Made by a program: the position numbers and the translations under genes
Assembly: GCF_017352195.1 (NCBI RefSeq)
Contig: NZ_CP071445.1
Location: forward strand, 310,001 to 374,000
Length of the DNA: 64,000 nt
Direction: 5' to 3'
From: Sedimentibacter sp. zth1
GTDB taxonomy: Bacteria > Bacillota > Clostridia > Tissierellales > Sedimentibacteraceae
Notes under the pieces: model-generated
The model's input: only the letters and a program-made list of their open reading frames with translations
Database searches by the model: none
What the model was told of the DNA's origin: nothing
Shown here: positions 1 to 7,727 of the stretch, piece by piece
Position numbering within the stretch: the stretch's first letter is position 1
How the letters are laid out: every line of letters starts with the position of its first letter

Positions 1-813
1 TCTGTTGTAGTAGGCGAAAATGAAATAAAAAATAATGCTACTTCATCAGTTATAAAAAATAGATTTGATGATATTGATTACGATAAATTAATGCATAATG
101 CTATAGGAGACGCAATTAATATGCTATCTGCATCACCAATAAAAAGTGGAAAATATAAAGTTGTTTTAAGAAATAATGCCGCAGCTGATATACTAACATG
201 TTTTATGCCTATATTTAACATAGAAAATATAAACAAGGGTATTAGCAAATTTAAGGATAAGCTAAATACTAATGTAGCAAGCAAATGCTTTAGTTTAATC
301 GATGATCCTTTGTATGAAAACGGCAAATTAAAACGTAATTTTGATGATGAAGGTACTAAGACGTGTAAAAAATATCTTATTAAAGAAGGCGTTTTAAATA
401 GTTATTTATCTAAAAATGCAATTGATAACATATCAACAGGCAATGCATTTAGATATAGCTATAGAGAAAATATAGAGATTAGTCAAACAAATTGTTTTGT
501 AGAAAAAGGTAGTCAAACTACAAAAGAAATTATTGAAAATATAAATGATGGCATAATTATTACAAGCTTTGATGGCTTGAATGCTGGTATTAATACTGTT
601 ACAGGTGATTTTTCATTAATTTCAAATGGATTTTATATAAAAAATGGTAGAATTGAAAAATCGATAAATCAAATAACTGTAGGCGGTAATATTTATGAAG
701 TAATAAATGATATTGAATGTGTTTCTTCTGATGTCGAATGTGCTTACAGCTATGGAGATTATTTTGAATCGCCTTCAATATTGATTAACAATTTAATGAT
801 AGGTGGTTTATAG
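1..813 (+). CDS. TldD/PmbA family protein, C-terminal part (5' end outside window)
   Basis: The reading frame is open from the first base, so the gene begins upstream. The visible 270 residues look like the C-terminal domain of the TldD/PmbA family (metallo-protease-type modulators that process peptides such as microcins). Typical features are the segment around NTVTGDFSLISNGFYIKNG and the closing sequence SPSILINNLMIGGL. The catalytic metal-binding region of TldD is not identifiable here, so PmbA-like (the non-catalytic partner) is the more likely of the two. Family assignment rests on remembered C-terminal motifs. Confidence 0.8.
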   Translation, partial: SVVVGENEIKNNATSSVIKNRFDDIDYDKLMHNAIGDAINMLSASPIKSGKYKVVLRNNAAADILTCFMPIFNIENINKGISKFKDKLNTNVASKCFSLIDDPLYENGKLKRNFDDEGTKTCKKYLIKEGVLNSYLSKNAIDNISTGNAFRYSYRENIEISQTNCFVEKGSQTTKEIIENINDGIIITSFDGLNAGINTVTGDFSLISNGFYIKNGRIEKSINQITVGGNIYEVINDIECVSSDVECAYSYGDYFESPSILINNLMIGGL

Positions 814-844
814 AATAGTTAATTTTTGCTAAGTAATATGTATA

Positions 845-897
845 AAACATAGTAAAAAAGGAAATACTCCCATTAGGAGGTGTTTTTTACTATGTTT
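845..897 (+). promoter_or_regulatory. Long hairpin enclosing the ribosome binding site and start codon
   Basis: A perfect 15-bp inverted repeat joins 845-859 (AAACATAGTAAAAAA) to 883-897. The downstream arm contains the ATG at 892 and the loop contains the AGGAGG at 875-880. CTCC at 867-870 can also pair with GGAG at 876-879. Folded RNA would hide both the Shine-Dalgarno sequence and the start. It could be a translational switch, or a terminator-like hairpin of the upstream gene that overlaps the next start. The repeat is seen directly; the role is inferred. Confidence 0.6.
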
Positions 898-1800
898 AAG
901 TCTCAAAATAGGCATTTTAAAAAAATATATATTGATGAAACTTTAAATAAAAGAAAATATCTTGGATATAGGCTAGATATTGTACTTATAAAGTTTATTA
1001 TCATAACATTTATTGCGCTGGTGGTTTATGTTAATACAGGAGATTTTCTATTTACAAGTATAATAATAATTCAAGTTTTTTGTATAATAACACTCATAAA
1101 TAAGATTATTATAGACAAAAAGGCGTCAAGAGGGAAAGTGAAATTTTTAAAACGTATAAAAAAAGATAAGTTTAAAAAGAAAATTTTTTCCTCTAAATAT
1201 AGTGAAATTGAGAGCTTTATATTTTTATACTTAAACCAAAATAGATATTATCATTTAAAGAAAACTAAAAATTATTGTTATAAAGCTTTGAAAAATGATG
1301 AAACTATACTTATAAATGTTGTAAAGTTTTATCAAGATGCCTTAATTGAGAAAATAGATTTGAGAAACTATATAACTAATGCATTAAATGTTAATATTGA
1401 TAAGCTTATTTTGATTACAATCAATGATTTTAGCGAAGAAGCTAGCAAAATGTTGGAAAAAAGCGAAGAAGTAATAAAATTAGAAATTATTAATTTTGAA
1501 GATTTATATGAATTTGCTGATACAAATTTATTGTTATCATCATCGTATGAAATAATTTCAAATGAAGATATATGTACAAATACTAAAGTCAAAACTAGTG
1601 AAATTTTTAATAATATCTTTAATAGTGAAAAAATAAAAATATATTTAATTGCTTCTGTTACATTCTATATTATTCATAAAATTTTATTAATAAATAAAAT
1701 TGGTGTGTATATTTCATATTATTTTTTATTTTTAACATTTATAAATATCGTGTATAATGTATATAATACATTTATAAAGAAGAAAGTTACAAGTAAATAA
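892..1800 (+). CDS. Membrane protein with possible degenerate Mrr-like domain
   Basis: The protein has 302 residues. ATG 892 is chosen because AGGAGG at 875-880 precedes it; an in-frame GTG at 880 would overlap that site. Two hydrophobic segments lie near residues 30-75 and two more at the C-terminus (about 250-290), flanking a cytosolic, lysine-rich middle. That middle (about 110-220) has the pattern ILINVVKFYQ ... LILITINDFSEEA ... INFEDLYEF. This resembles the fold order of Mrr/NERD restriction-endonuclease-like domains, but the catalytic D-(E/Q)xK set is not convincing. I do not recognise a characterised homologue. The function is unknown, and the nuclease-fold link is an inference. Confidence 0.6.
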   Translation: MFKSQNRHFKKIYIDETLNKRKYLGYRLDIVLIKFIIITFIALVVYVNTGDFLFTSIIIIQVFCIITLINKIIIDKKASRGKVKFLKRIKKDKFKKKIFSSKYSEIESFIFLYLNQNRYYHLKKTKNYCYKALKNDETILINVVKFYQDALIEKIDLRNYITNALNVNIDKLILITINDFSEEASKMLEKSEEVIKLEIINFEDLYEFADTNLLLSSSYEIISNEDICTNTKVKTSEIFNNIFNSEKIKIYLIASVTFYIIHKILLINKIGVYISYYFLFLTFINIVYNVYNTFIKKKVTSK

Positions 1801-1843
1801 TGTTCAATATATTTGTTGTTTTTACTATTTTTACATTTTTATA

Positions 1844-1872
1844 TTGAAATAAATACTAAAGTGTCATATAAT
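1844..1872 (+). promoter_or_regulatory. Sigma-A type promoter of the pduL-ptb-buk operon
   Basis: TTGAAA at 1844-1849 and TATAAT at 1867-1872 are separated by exactly 17 bases. Transcription would start near 1879, about 45 bases before the pduL start. This contrasts with the sigma-54 promoter of the second ptb-buk set at 19622. Confidence 0.75.
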
Positions 1873-1922
1873 TTTATTATTACGTTATATAAATTAGTTT
1901 TTATTTAAAGGAGATATATAAA

Positions 1923-2501
1923 ATGAGCAAAAAAATACCTGTAGGATTATCAAACAAGCATGTACATTTATCACAGGCGCATCTTAATATTCTTTTTGGT
2001 GAAGGACATGTTTTAACACCAATAAAGGATTTAGGACAACCAGGTCAATATGCTTGCGATGAGAAGGTAGATTTAGTTGGACCAAAAAGAACTATCAAAG
2101 GTGTAAGGGTTTTAGGACCTATAAGAAAAGAATCACAAGTTGAATTATCATTTAGTGATGGAATATCTTTAGGGTTAGGCAATATACCTGTAAGAGACTC
2201 TGGAATGTTAGATGGTACACCAGGGCTAAAACTTATAGGACCAAATGGTGAAGTTGTTCTTGAAAGAGGAGTTATAGCTGCAAAAAGACATATTCATATG
2301 CATACAACAGATGCAAAAGAGTATGGAGTTAAGGATAAAGATATAGTTCTTGTTCCAGTTGAAGGTGAAAGAGGACTAGTATTTGATAATGTTTTAATAA
2401 GAGTTAGTGATTCTTATGCTTTAGAAATGCATGTAGATATTGAAGAAGGAAATTCAGCTGGACTTAAAAATGGTCAAGTTGTAGATATAATTAAAAAGTA
2501 A
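1923..2501 (+). CDS. pduL: Phosphate propanoyltransferase, PduL-type phosphotransacylase
   Basis: This enzyme converts short acyl-CoA and phosphate into acyl phosphate and CoA. It belongs to the PduL family, unrelated to Pta. At 192 residues it is near family length and lacks an N-terminal microcompartment-targeting extension, so it probably works in the cytosol. Metal-site motifs are visible: SNKHVHLS at residues 10-17, RHIHMH near 122 and EMHVDIEEGNSAG near the C-terminus. AAAGGAG precedes the ATG. It stands first in an operon with ptb and buk, so its acyl phosphate could feed the kinase two genes downstream. Its preferred acyl chain cannot be read from sequence. Confidence 0.92.
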   Translation: MSKKIPVGLSNKHVHLSQAHLNILFGEGHVLTPIKDLGQPGQYACDEKVDLVGPKRTIKGVRVLGPIRKESQVELSFSDGISLGLGNIPVRDSGMLDGTPGLKLIGPNGEVVLERGVIAAKRHIHMHTTDAKEYGVKDKDIVLVPVEGERGLVFDNVLIRVSDSYALEMHVDIEEGNSAGLKNGQVVDIIKK

Positions 2502-2521
2502 TTACTGATATATATATATAT

Positions 2522-2542
2522 GAGGCAATATTTTATTGCCTC
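2522..2542 (+). terminator. Hairpin between pduL and ptb
   Basis: A 9-bp perfect stem (GAGGCAATA, 2522-2530, with 2534-2542) has a 3-base loop. The downstream T tract is weak (TATATTAAT), so this may be a partial terminator or an mRNA-processing and stability hairpin that sets pduL against ptb-buk expression. Confidence 0.5.
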
Positions 2543-2590
2543 TATATTAATATAAATATAATTAAATCATTAAATTAAGAGGTGTTATAA

Positions 2591-3499
2591 ATGAGATTGA
2601 AGGATTTACAGAGTTTATTACATAATGATAAAAAGATGAGATTGGCAGTAGTTGCTGCAGAAGAGGAAAATGTTTTAATTGCAGTGGATGATGCGTTCAA
2701 AAATGGTGTTTCAGTACCAATATTGATAGGAAATGAAAAAGCTATTAAAGAAATTGCAAAAAAAGCAGATATTAATATTGATTCTTATCAAATAATAAAT
2801 GCTAATAGTTTAGAAGAGTCAGCTGAAATTGCTGTTAAAATGGTTAAACAAGGACAAGCGGATTTTCTAATAAAGGGGTTAATAGATACTTCTATTTTAG
2901 TTAAGCAGGTATTAAACAAAGAGTATGGATTAAGAACAGGAAAGACACTTAGTCATGTTATGGTTTATGACGTACCTCAATACCATAAGCTATTATTTTT
3001 AACAGATGGTGGTATAATGACATATCCGGACTTAGACAAAAAGAAAAATATATTAGAAAATGCTGTTGAAGTATTAGGTTCACTTAAATATGACGAAATA
3101 AAAGTAGCTTGCTTAGCTGCAAAAGAAAAGCTTAATCCTAAGATGCCTCCAACAGTTGATGGAGATGCATTGAAAAAAATGTACTTAGATGGTGAATTTG
3201 AAAAGGGTGTAATAGTTGAAGGACCAATTTCTTTTGACCTAGCAATTTCTAAAGAGGCGGCTAGCATCAAAAAGTATAATAGTCCAGTTGCTGGTGATGC
3301 AGACGTTTTATTAGTACCTAATATTGAAATGGGTAATGGGATTGGTAAAACTATGACATACTTTGGAAATGCTATAAGTGCAGGTGTTATAATGGGTGCA
3401 AGTGCACCAGTTGTTCTTGTATCAAGAGCGGATTCTTATGAATCTAAATATTATTCAATATTATTAGGTGCTTTAGTAGCACAAAAAAACAAAGAATAG
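2591..3499 (+). CDS. ptb: Phosphate butyryltransferase (first copy)
   Basis: This enzyme transfers phosphate onto butyryl-CoA or branched short acyl-CoA to give acyl phosphate. The 302 residues match the usual length of the Ptb/Pta fold. Recognisable pieces include the KGLIDTS segment, NKEYGLRTGKTLSHVMV, KEKLNPKMPPTVDGDAL and the C-terminal APVVLVSRADS. AGAGGTG lies upstream of the ATG. The buk gene starts 10 bases after the stop. A paralogue lies at 19661. Branched acyl-CoA substrates are plausible given the oxoacid oxidoreductase in the same window, but specificity is inferred. Confidence 0.93.
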   Translation: MRLKDLQSLLHNDKKMRLAVVAAEEENVLIAVDDAFKNGVSVPILIGNEKAIKEIAKKADINIDSYQIINANSLEESAEIAVKMVKQGQADFLIKGLIDTSILVKQVLNKEYGLRTGKTLSHVMVYDVPQYHKLLFLTDGGIMTYPDLDKKKNILENAVEVLGSLKYDEIKVACLAAKEKLNPKMPPTVDGDALKKMYLDGEFEKGVIVEGPISFDLAISKEAASIKKYNSPVAGDADVLLVPNIEMGNGIGKTMTYFGNAISAGVIMGASAPVVLVSRADSYESKYYSILLGALVAQKNKE

Positions 3500-3509
3500 G
3501 GAGCAAATT

Positions 3510-4574
3510 ATGTACAAAATATTGTCAATTAACCCTGGTTCTACATCTACAAAGATTGCAATTTATGAAGATGAACATGAATTATTTGTTGAAAGTATCT
3601 TACATACTGATGAAGAACTTAGTAAATTTCATAGAGTTCAGGATCAATTTGAATTCAGAAAAAGTGCTGTGTTAAATTTTCTTAAGCAAAATAAATTTGA
3701 TGTTGGAGAGTTATCAGCTATAGTTGGAAGAGGTGGACTTTTACCACCGGTTAAATCAGGGGCATATAAGGTAAATGAACTAATGGTTGATAGACTTATG
3801 AATAGACCTATTTTAGAGCATGCTTCAAATTTAGCAGCACTTATTGCTTATGAGTTATCTAATGAATTGCATATTAATGCATATATTTACGATTCTATTG
3901 CTGTAGATGAGCTTATGGATATTGCAAAGCATACAGGATTATATGAAGTAGATAGAGTTAGTTTGACTCATGCTTTAAACATGAGAGCTGCTGCAATGAA
4001 GGTTTCAAAAAAACTTGATAAAAAATATGTTGATTGCAATTTTGTTGTTGCACATTTGGGTGGAGGAATTTCGTTATCAGCACATCATCAAGGTAAAATG
4101 ATTGATATAGTATCGGATGATGAAGGTCCATTTTCACCAGAACGTTCAGGAAGAGTCGCTGTCAAGGACTTATTTAAATATGTAACTTCAGGGAAATATA
4201 CTAAAGATGAATTGAAGAAAAAGCTTAGAGGAAACGCTGGACTTAAAGGTCATTTAGAAACTGTGGATGCTAGAGAAGTTGAAAAAAGAATACATGATGG
4301 AGATGAAAAAGCCAAATTAATATATGAAACTATGGCTTATCAAATAGCAAAATCAATAGGAGAACTATCTGTTACACTATATGGTAATGTAGATAGAATT
4401 ATATTGACTGGTGGTATTGCTTATTCTAAAATGTTAACTGATTTAGTTATTAAAAGAGTTAATTTTATTGCACCGGTAGAAGTTATTCCAGGAGAAAATG
4501 AAATGGAATCTCTAACACTTGGAGCACTAAGGGTACTAAGGGGCGAAGAAAAAGCAAGAGATTACTTCGAATAG
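3510..4574 (+). CDS. buk: Butyrate kinase (first copy)
   Basis: This kinase makes ATP from butyryl or branched acyl phosphate, the substrate-level phosphorylation step. At 354 residues it is full length. It is an ASKHA-fold acetokinase-family member with the N-terminal phosphate motif [11 protein letters not shown] (residues 6-16). Further motifs are GRGGLLPP, AHLGGGISLSAH around residue 182, [12 protein letters not shown] and the adenosine motif ILTGGIAYS. GGGAGCAAATT precedes the ATG. It sits directly behind ptb; a second buk at 20614 has the same architecture. Confidence 0.94.
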   Translation: MYKILSINPGSTSTKIAIYEDEHELFVESILHTDEELSKFHRVQDQFEFRKSAVLNFLKQNKFDVGELSAIVGRGGLLPPVKSGAYKVNELMVDRLMNRPILEHASNLAALIAYELSNELHINAYIYDSIAVDELMDIAKHTGLYEVDRVSLTHALNMRAAAMKVSKKLDKKYVDCNFVVAHLGGGISLSAHHQGKMIDIVSDDEGPFSPERSGRVAVKDLFKYVTSGKYTKDELKKKLRGNAGLKGHLETVDAREVEKRIHDGDEKAKLIYETMAYQIAKSIGELSVTLYGNVDRIILTGGIAYSKMLTDLVIKRVNFIAPVEVIPGENEMESLTLGALRVLRGEEKARDYFE

Positions 4575-4631
4575 ATTTATATAGCAGATTATTATTCTAG
4601 CCTACTAAAATTTTTGGGGGGAGAAATTGAG

Positions 4632-5975
4632 ATGTTAATGATTATTCTAAAAATTATAGATTATTTAATATATTCAATTTCGTCAGTTTTAATAATTGCT
4701 ATCTTTGGTAAAGAGACAAAATTATTTAAAAAGAAGTTTATAGTGTTATCATTACTAACGTTTGTCATTGCTATATTATTGTTTGACAATGTAAATGATT
4801 TAAAAAAATTATGTATAGTTTTTTTAATTTTATTATTTGATGCTTTTATTATGTGTAGTAAAAAAATTTGGCAAAATTTAATTATAACAATTTTTACTGT
4901 TATAATATTTTGTATAGCAAGTTGTTCTGCTTCATACGTAACTCAGTATTTATTGAAAATAGAATTAAGTTCAATTGATAAAAGTTATGTTAATTATCTT
5001 ATATATATTGTATTTTATTATGCTACAGTATTTGCAGTTACTAGTATTTTAGGAATTAAAAATATAACAGGAATTGTAAATAGAAAGATAAGTACAAAAA
5101 CGCATATTTTGTTAGTTATAATGATTGTTTTACAGTTACTAAGAGTATGCACGGAATATATAATAAGTATTACTTTAGCTTCTATACCAAATCTTACCAT
5201 AATACCACTTTTGTTTTACATTTTTTCATTGATATCAATTGTTCTTTTTTGTTATTGTATCAATTCAATAATAAACAAGGAAAATATTATAGAGCTTAAT
5301 ATTAAAAATAATGAAAAGCTAAAAACCTATAATGAAGTTTTAGAATATACTCTTGAAAATCAAAGAAAAATTGCACATGAGCATGGTAATAATTTAGCTG
5401 TTTTATCAGGCTACTTGGAAAACAAAAATTATGATAAGGCAAAAGATTATGTAACAAAAATCATTGGTCAATCATGTAATAAAGAAAATAGTGCTATAAA
5501 TAATATTATAGAAAGTGGTTTAAAGGCATTAATATTATACAAAATTGCAATATTTGAGAAAAAGGGCATAGAATATGAAGTCGTAATTGATGAAAGTATT
5601 GCAGATTTAATAATTCCGTCAGAAGACATGTGTAGTATAGTAGGCATATTCTTAGATAATGCATTAGAAGCATCTATTGAATCAGATGAACCATATATTT
5701 CAATATCATTTATTAAAAATGATAATATGTTGATAGTTACGATTATGAATTCAATTAAAAGCTCCTTGATAGAAAAATCAAAAATATTCAACAAAGGTTA
5801 TTCAACTAAAGGAGAAGGTAGAGGTTTTGGATTAAATATTGTCAAAGATATTGTTAACAGATATGATGAATTAGAACTTATTACAACTGTGAGAGAAAAT
5901 TTATTATTTATTCAAGAACTTAAAGTAAACAAAAAAATAAATTTAAGTAAACAATCAGTAAACTCATTAGATTAA
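4632..5975 (+). CDS. Orphan sensor histidine kinase, GHKL type (AgrC/NatK-like)
   Basis: The protein has 447 residues. ATG 4632 is preferred over the upstream TTG because the GGGGGAG run (4617-4623) is correctly spaced. About six membrane segments fill residues 1-220, as in peptide- or ligand-sensing AgrC-like kinases. A short coiled coil and an H-box follow (IAHEHGNNLAVLSG). The ATPase domain has the N-box FLDNALEAS and the G-box GRGFGLNIVKDIV. The H-box reads HEHGNN rather than the usual HD(F/Y)KHH/NH type. No response regulator lies nearby. The next gene is an Lrp-type regulator and the previous one is buk; any functional link is conjecture. Confidence 0.82.
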   Translation: MLMIILKIIDYLIYSISSVLIIAIFGKETKLFKKKFIVLSLLTFVIAILLFDNVNDLKKLCIVFLILLFDAFIMCSKKIWQNLIITIFTVIIFCIASCSASYVTQYLLKIELSSIDKSYVNYLIYIVFYYATVFAVTSILGIKNITGIVNRKISTKTHILLVIMIVLQLLRVCTEYIISITLASIPNLTIIPLLFYIFSLISIVLFCYCINSIINKENIIELNIKNNEKLKTYNEVLEYTLENQRKIAHEHGNNLAVLSGYLENKNYDKAKDYVTKIIGQSCNKENSAINNIIESGLKALILYKIAIFEKKGIEYEVVIDESIADLIIPSEDMCSIVGIFLDNALEASIESDEPYISISFIKNDNMLIVTIMNSIKSSLIEKSKIFNKGYSTKGEGRGFGLNIVKDIVNRYDELELITTVRENLLFIQELKVNKKINLSKQSVNSLD

Positions 5976-6009
5976 AATAAAAAAATATATATTCAAAGGA
6001 TAAAAAATT

Positions 6010-6441
6010 ATGGACAATTTAGACAGACAAATAATTAACATATTATTAAGAAATGGTAGAATAACTCATGAAGAAATTTCAAAAAAATTGAATATGTCTA
6101 GACCTGCTATTCATCAACGTATTTCAAAGTTGGAACAACAGGGTATCATTGAGGGGTATAGAACTAAGGTAGATTGGAGTAAGCTTGGTTATCATATTAG
6201 TGCATACATATCTATTAAGGTTAAAACTAACGATTTCAATAAATTGATGGATGAAATAGTCAACATCAAACTAGATAATTTTATAATTGAGGAGTGTCAT
6301 AGAGTTACTGGAAGTTGGTGTTTAATTTCAAAGATTAGGACACTTACTCCAGATTATATTACTAAATTTCATGATTTGTTATTAAAAAATGAGAGTATCA
6401 CTGATACTTCAACCGTTTTATTATTGTCATCTATTGAATAA
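6010..6441 (+). CDS. Lrp/AsnC family transcriptional regulator
   Basis: This is a 143-residue DNA-binding regulator of the feast/famine type. An N-terminal winged helix-turn-helix (LDRQIINILLRNGRITHEEI ... MSRPAIHQRISKLEQQG, about residues 3-45) is followed by a RAM ligand-binding domain that includes the ECHRVTGSWC segment. Such proteins usually sense amino acids or their oxoacids. Its location after ptb-buk and a sensor kinase fits control of amino-acid catabolism. It is likely part of the preceding transcription unit, with a 34-base gap and a terminator right after its stop. Confidence 0.9.
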   Translation: MDNLDRQIINILLRNGRITHEEISKKLNMSRPAIHQRISKLEQQGIIEGYRTKVDWSKLGYHISAYISIKVKTNDFNKLMDEIVNIKLDNFIIEECHRVTGSWCLISKIRTLTPDYITKFHDLLLKNESITDTSTVLLLSSIE

Positions 6442-6474
6442 AATAGCTAACATTAGTTAGCTATTTTATTTTTT
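6441..6474. terminator. Bidirectional terminator between lrp-type gene and DHHW gene
   Basis: An 11-bp perfect stem (AAATAGCTAAC, 6441-6451, with 6456-6466) has a 4-base loop and a following T-rich tract. On the minus strand the preceding A run also serves as a T tract. It separates two convergent transcription units. Confidence 0.85.
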
Positions 6475-6488
6475 AATTATTATAAATT

Positions 6489-7727
6489 TTATTTAATATC
6501 AAACATATTATAACTAGAAATACTTCCACTACCATAAAGCATAATTACAATGTCATAATCGCCATTTTCAATATATTCTTTAACAGATTCGTTTTTTACA
6601 AGTCTTAAATCAACCATTGTTACTTTTTTGCAGCTAAGTGATAAAAATGAAGCTACGGGTAAGGCATATGAGTCCTTTATAAGTAATATTTTATAGTCAT
6701 TTTTCGCATTGATATTTTCTATTGTTTCAAAGCTATTGTCTTGACTAAAATATGTACCATATCTATTAGTTTCGATTGGTTCATTAATATCAGATAACGT
6801 TTTGTCAATTATTGAATCATTGAACTTCCCTTCTTTAACTAAGTTGTTTTGGTAGCCTAAAGAAATTTTAAAATAGGTATCAAATTTAGGTGTTATATAT
6901 GTATAATCATCAATGCCCGAGTAAATTCGACCCATCCTTTTACCTAATGATCCCAAAAAGCTTTCTTTTAGTATGTGTGTGTCATAATTATCAATATTTG
7001 TGAAATATCTGTCCTTATCTAATTTAATCTTTAATTTATAATCTAAATAATCTACAATTTCCGTATAGGCCCAAAATGCAGTTTCAGTTTTCCAATGGTG
7101 GTCTGTTTTAAAAAACAATTCTTCTTTATTTAATTCACCTGTATCCAAAGTGTTTAAATTCAAATAGTTAATATTATTGCTTTTTAGTTCATTAAAAAAT
7201 ACATTAACATTTGTATTTGATTTACTATAAATATCTAAACCATTTTTGAATTCTGTATATCCCTCTATATTTTTAGATAAAGCACTAACAAAGACAAATG
7301 GTATATCTAAAGATTGAAGATAATTATTAAAGTTTATTAACTGTTGAGCATTTTTTTTAGTATCCACTAAATAACCTGCAAAATGTAGGAAATTATTATT
7401 GTCTTTTAAAACATAGCCTACACTTGAATCACTTATTAGTCTTTTGTTAAGCAGAAGTTGAGTAGCACCATAAGCTTCTATAAATACTTTCCGACCTGAT
7501 AAATTACTGTTATATGCTTTATTTGTATTGTCTCTAAATATTTCAAATTTTGATGTTAGCTTATCTAAAATGCTTAAATCATTAGTCTCATCTAGTGGTA
7601 GTAATGTTTGTGTTGCAATTGGCCTAATATTGTTTATGATTGTTTTTGAACCAAATACAAAAGAAATTAATAAAAATATTATTGTTATAATTATGTATTT
7701 CAATTTATTTAACATATTATTCTCCAT
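6489..7727 (-). CDS. DHHW family protein (AlgJ/AlgX-like SGNH-type partner of MBOAT)
   Basis: The protein has 412 residues. An N-terminal hydrophobic segment (about 10-26) anchors a large extracellular domain. The family signature TDHHW is at residues 208-212 and supplies the Asp/His pair of the SGNH-hydrolase-like fold; LIKDSY further on resembles its serine block. Such proteins act outside the cell to move acyl groups onto polysaccharides delivered by an MBOAT protein. Its start overlaps the stop of the MBOAT gene by one base (TAATG), so the two are translationally coupled. The acylated polymer is unknown. Confidence 0.85.
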   Translation of the reverse strand: MENNMLNKLKYIIITIIFLLISFVFGSKTIINNIRPIATQTLLPLDETNDLSILDKLTSKFEIFRDNTNKAYNSNLSGRKVFIEAYGATQLLLNKRLISDSSVGYVLKDNNNFLHFAGYLVDTKKNAQQLINFNNYLQSLDIPFVFVSALSKNIEGYTEFKNGLDIYSKSNTNVNVFFNELKSNNINYLNLNTLDTGELNKEELFFKTDHHWKTETAFWAYTEIVDYLDYKLKIKLDKDRYFTNIDNYDTHILKESFLGSLGKRMGRIYSGIDDYTYITPKFDTYFKISLGYQNNLVKEGKFNDSIIDKTLSDINEPIETNRYGTYFSQDNSFETIENINAKNDYKILLIKDSYALPVASFLSLSCKKVTMVDLRLVKNESVKEYIENGDYDIVIMLYGSGSISSYNMFDIK

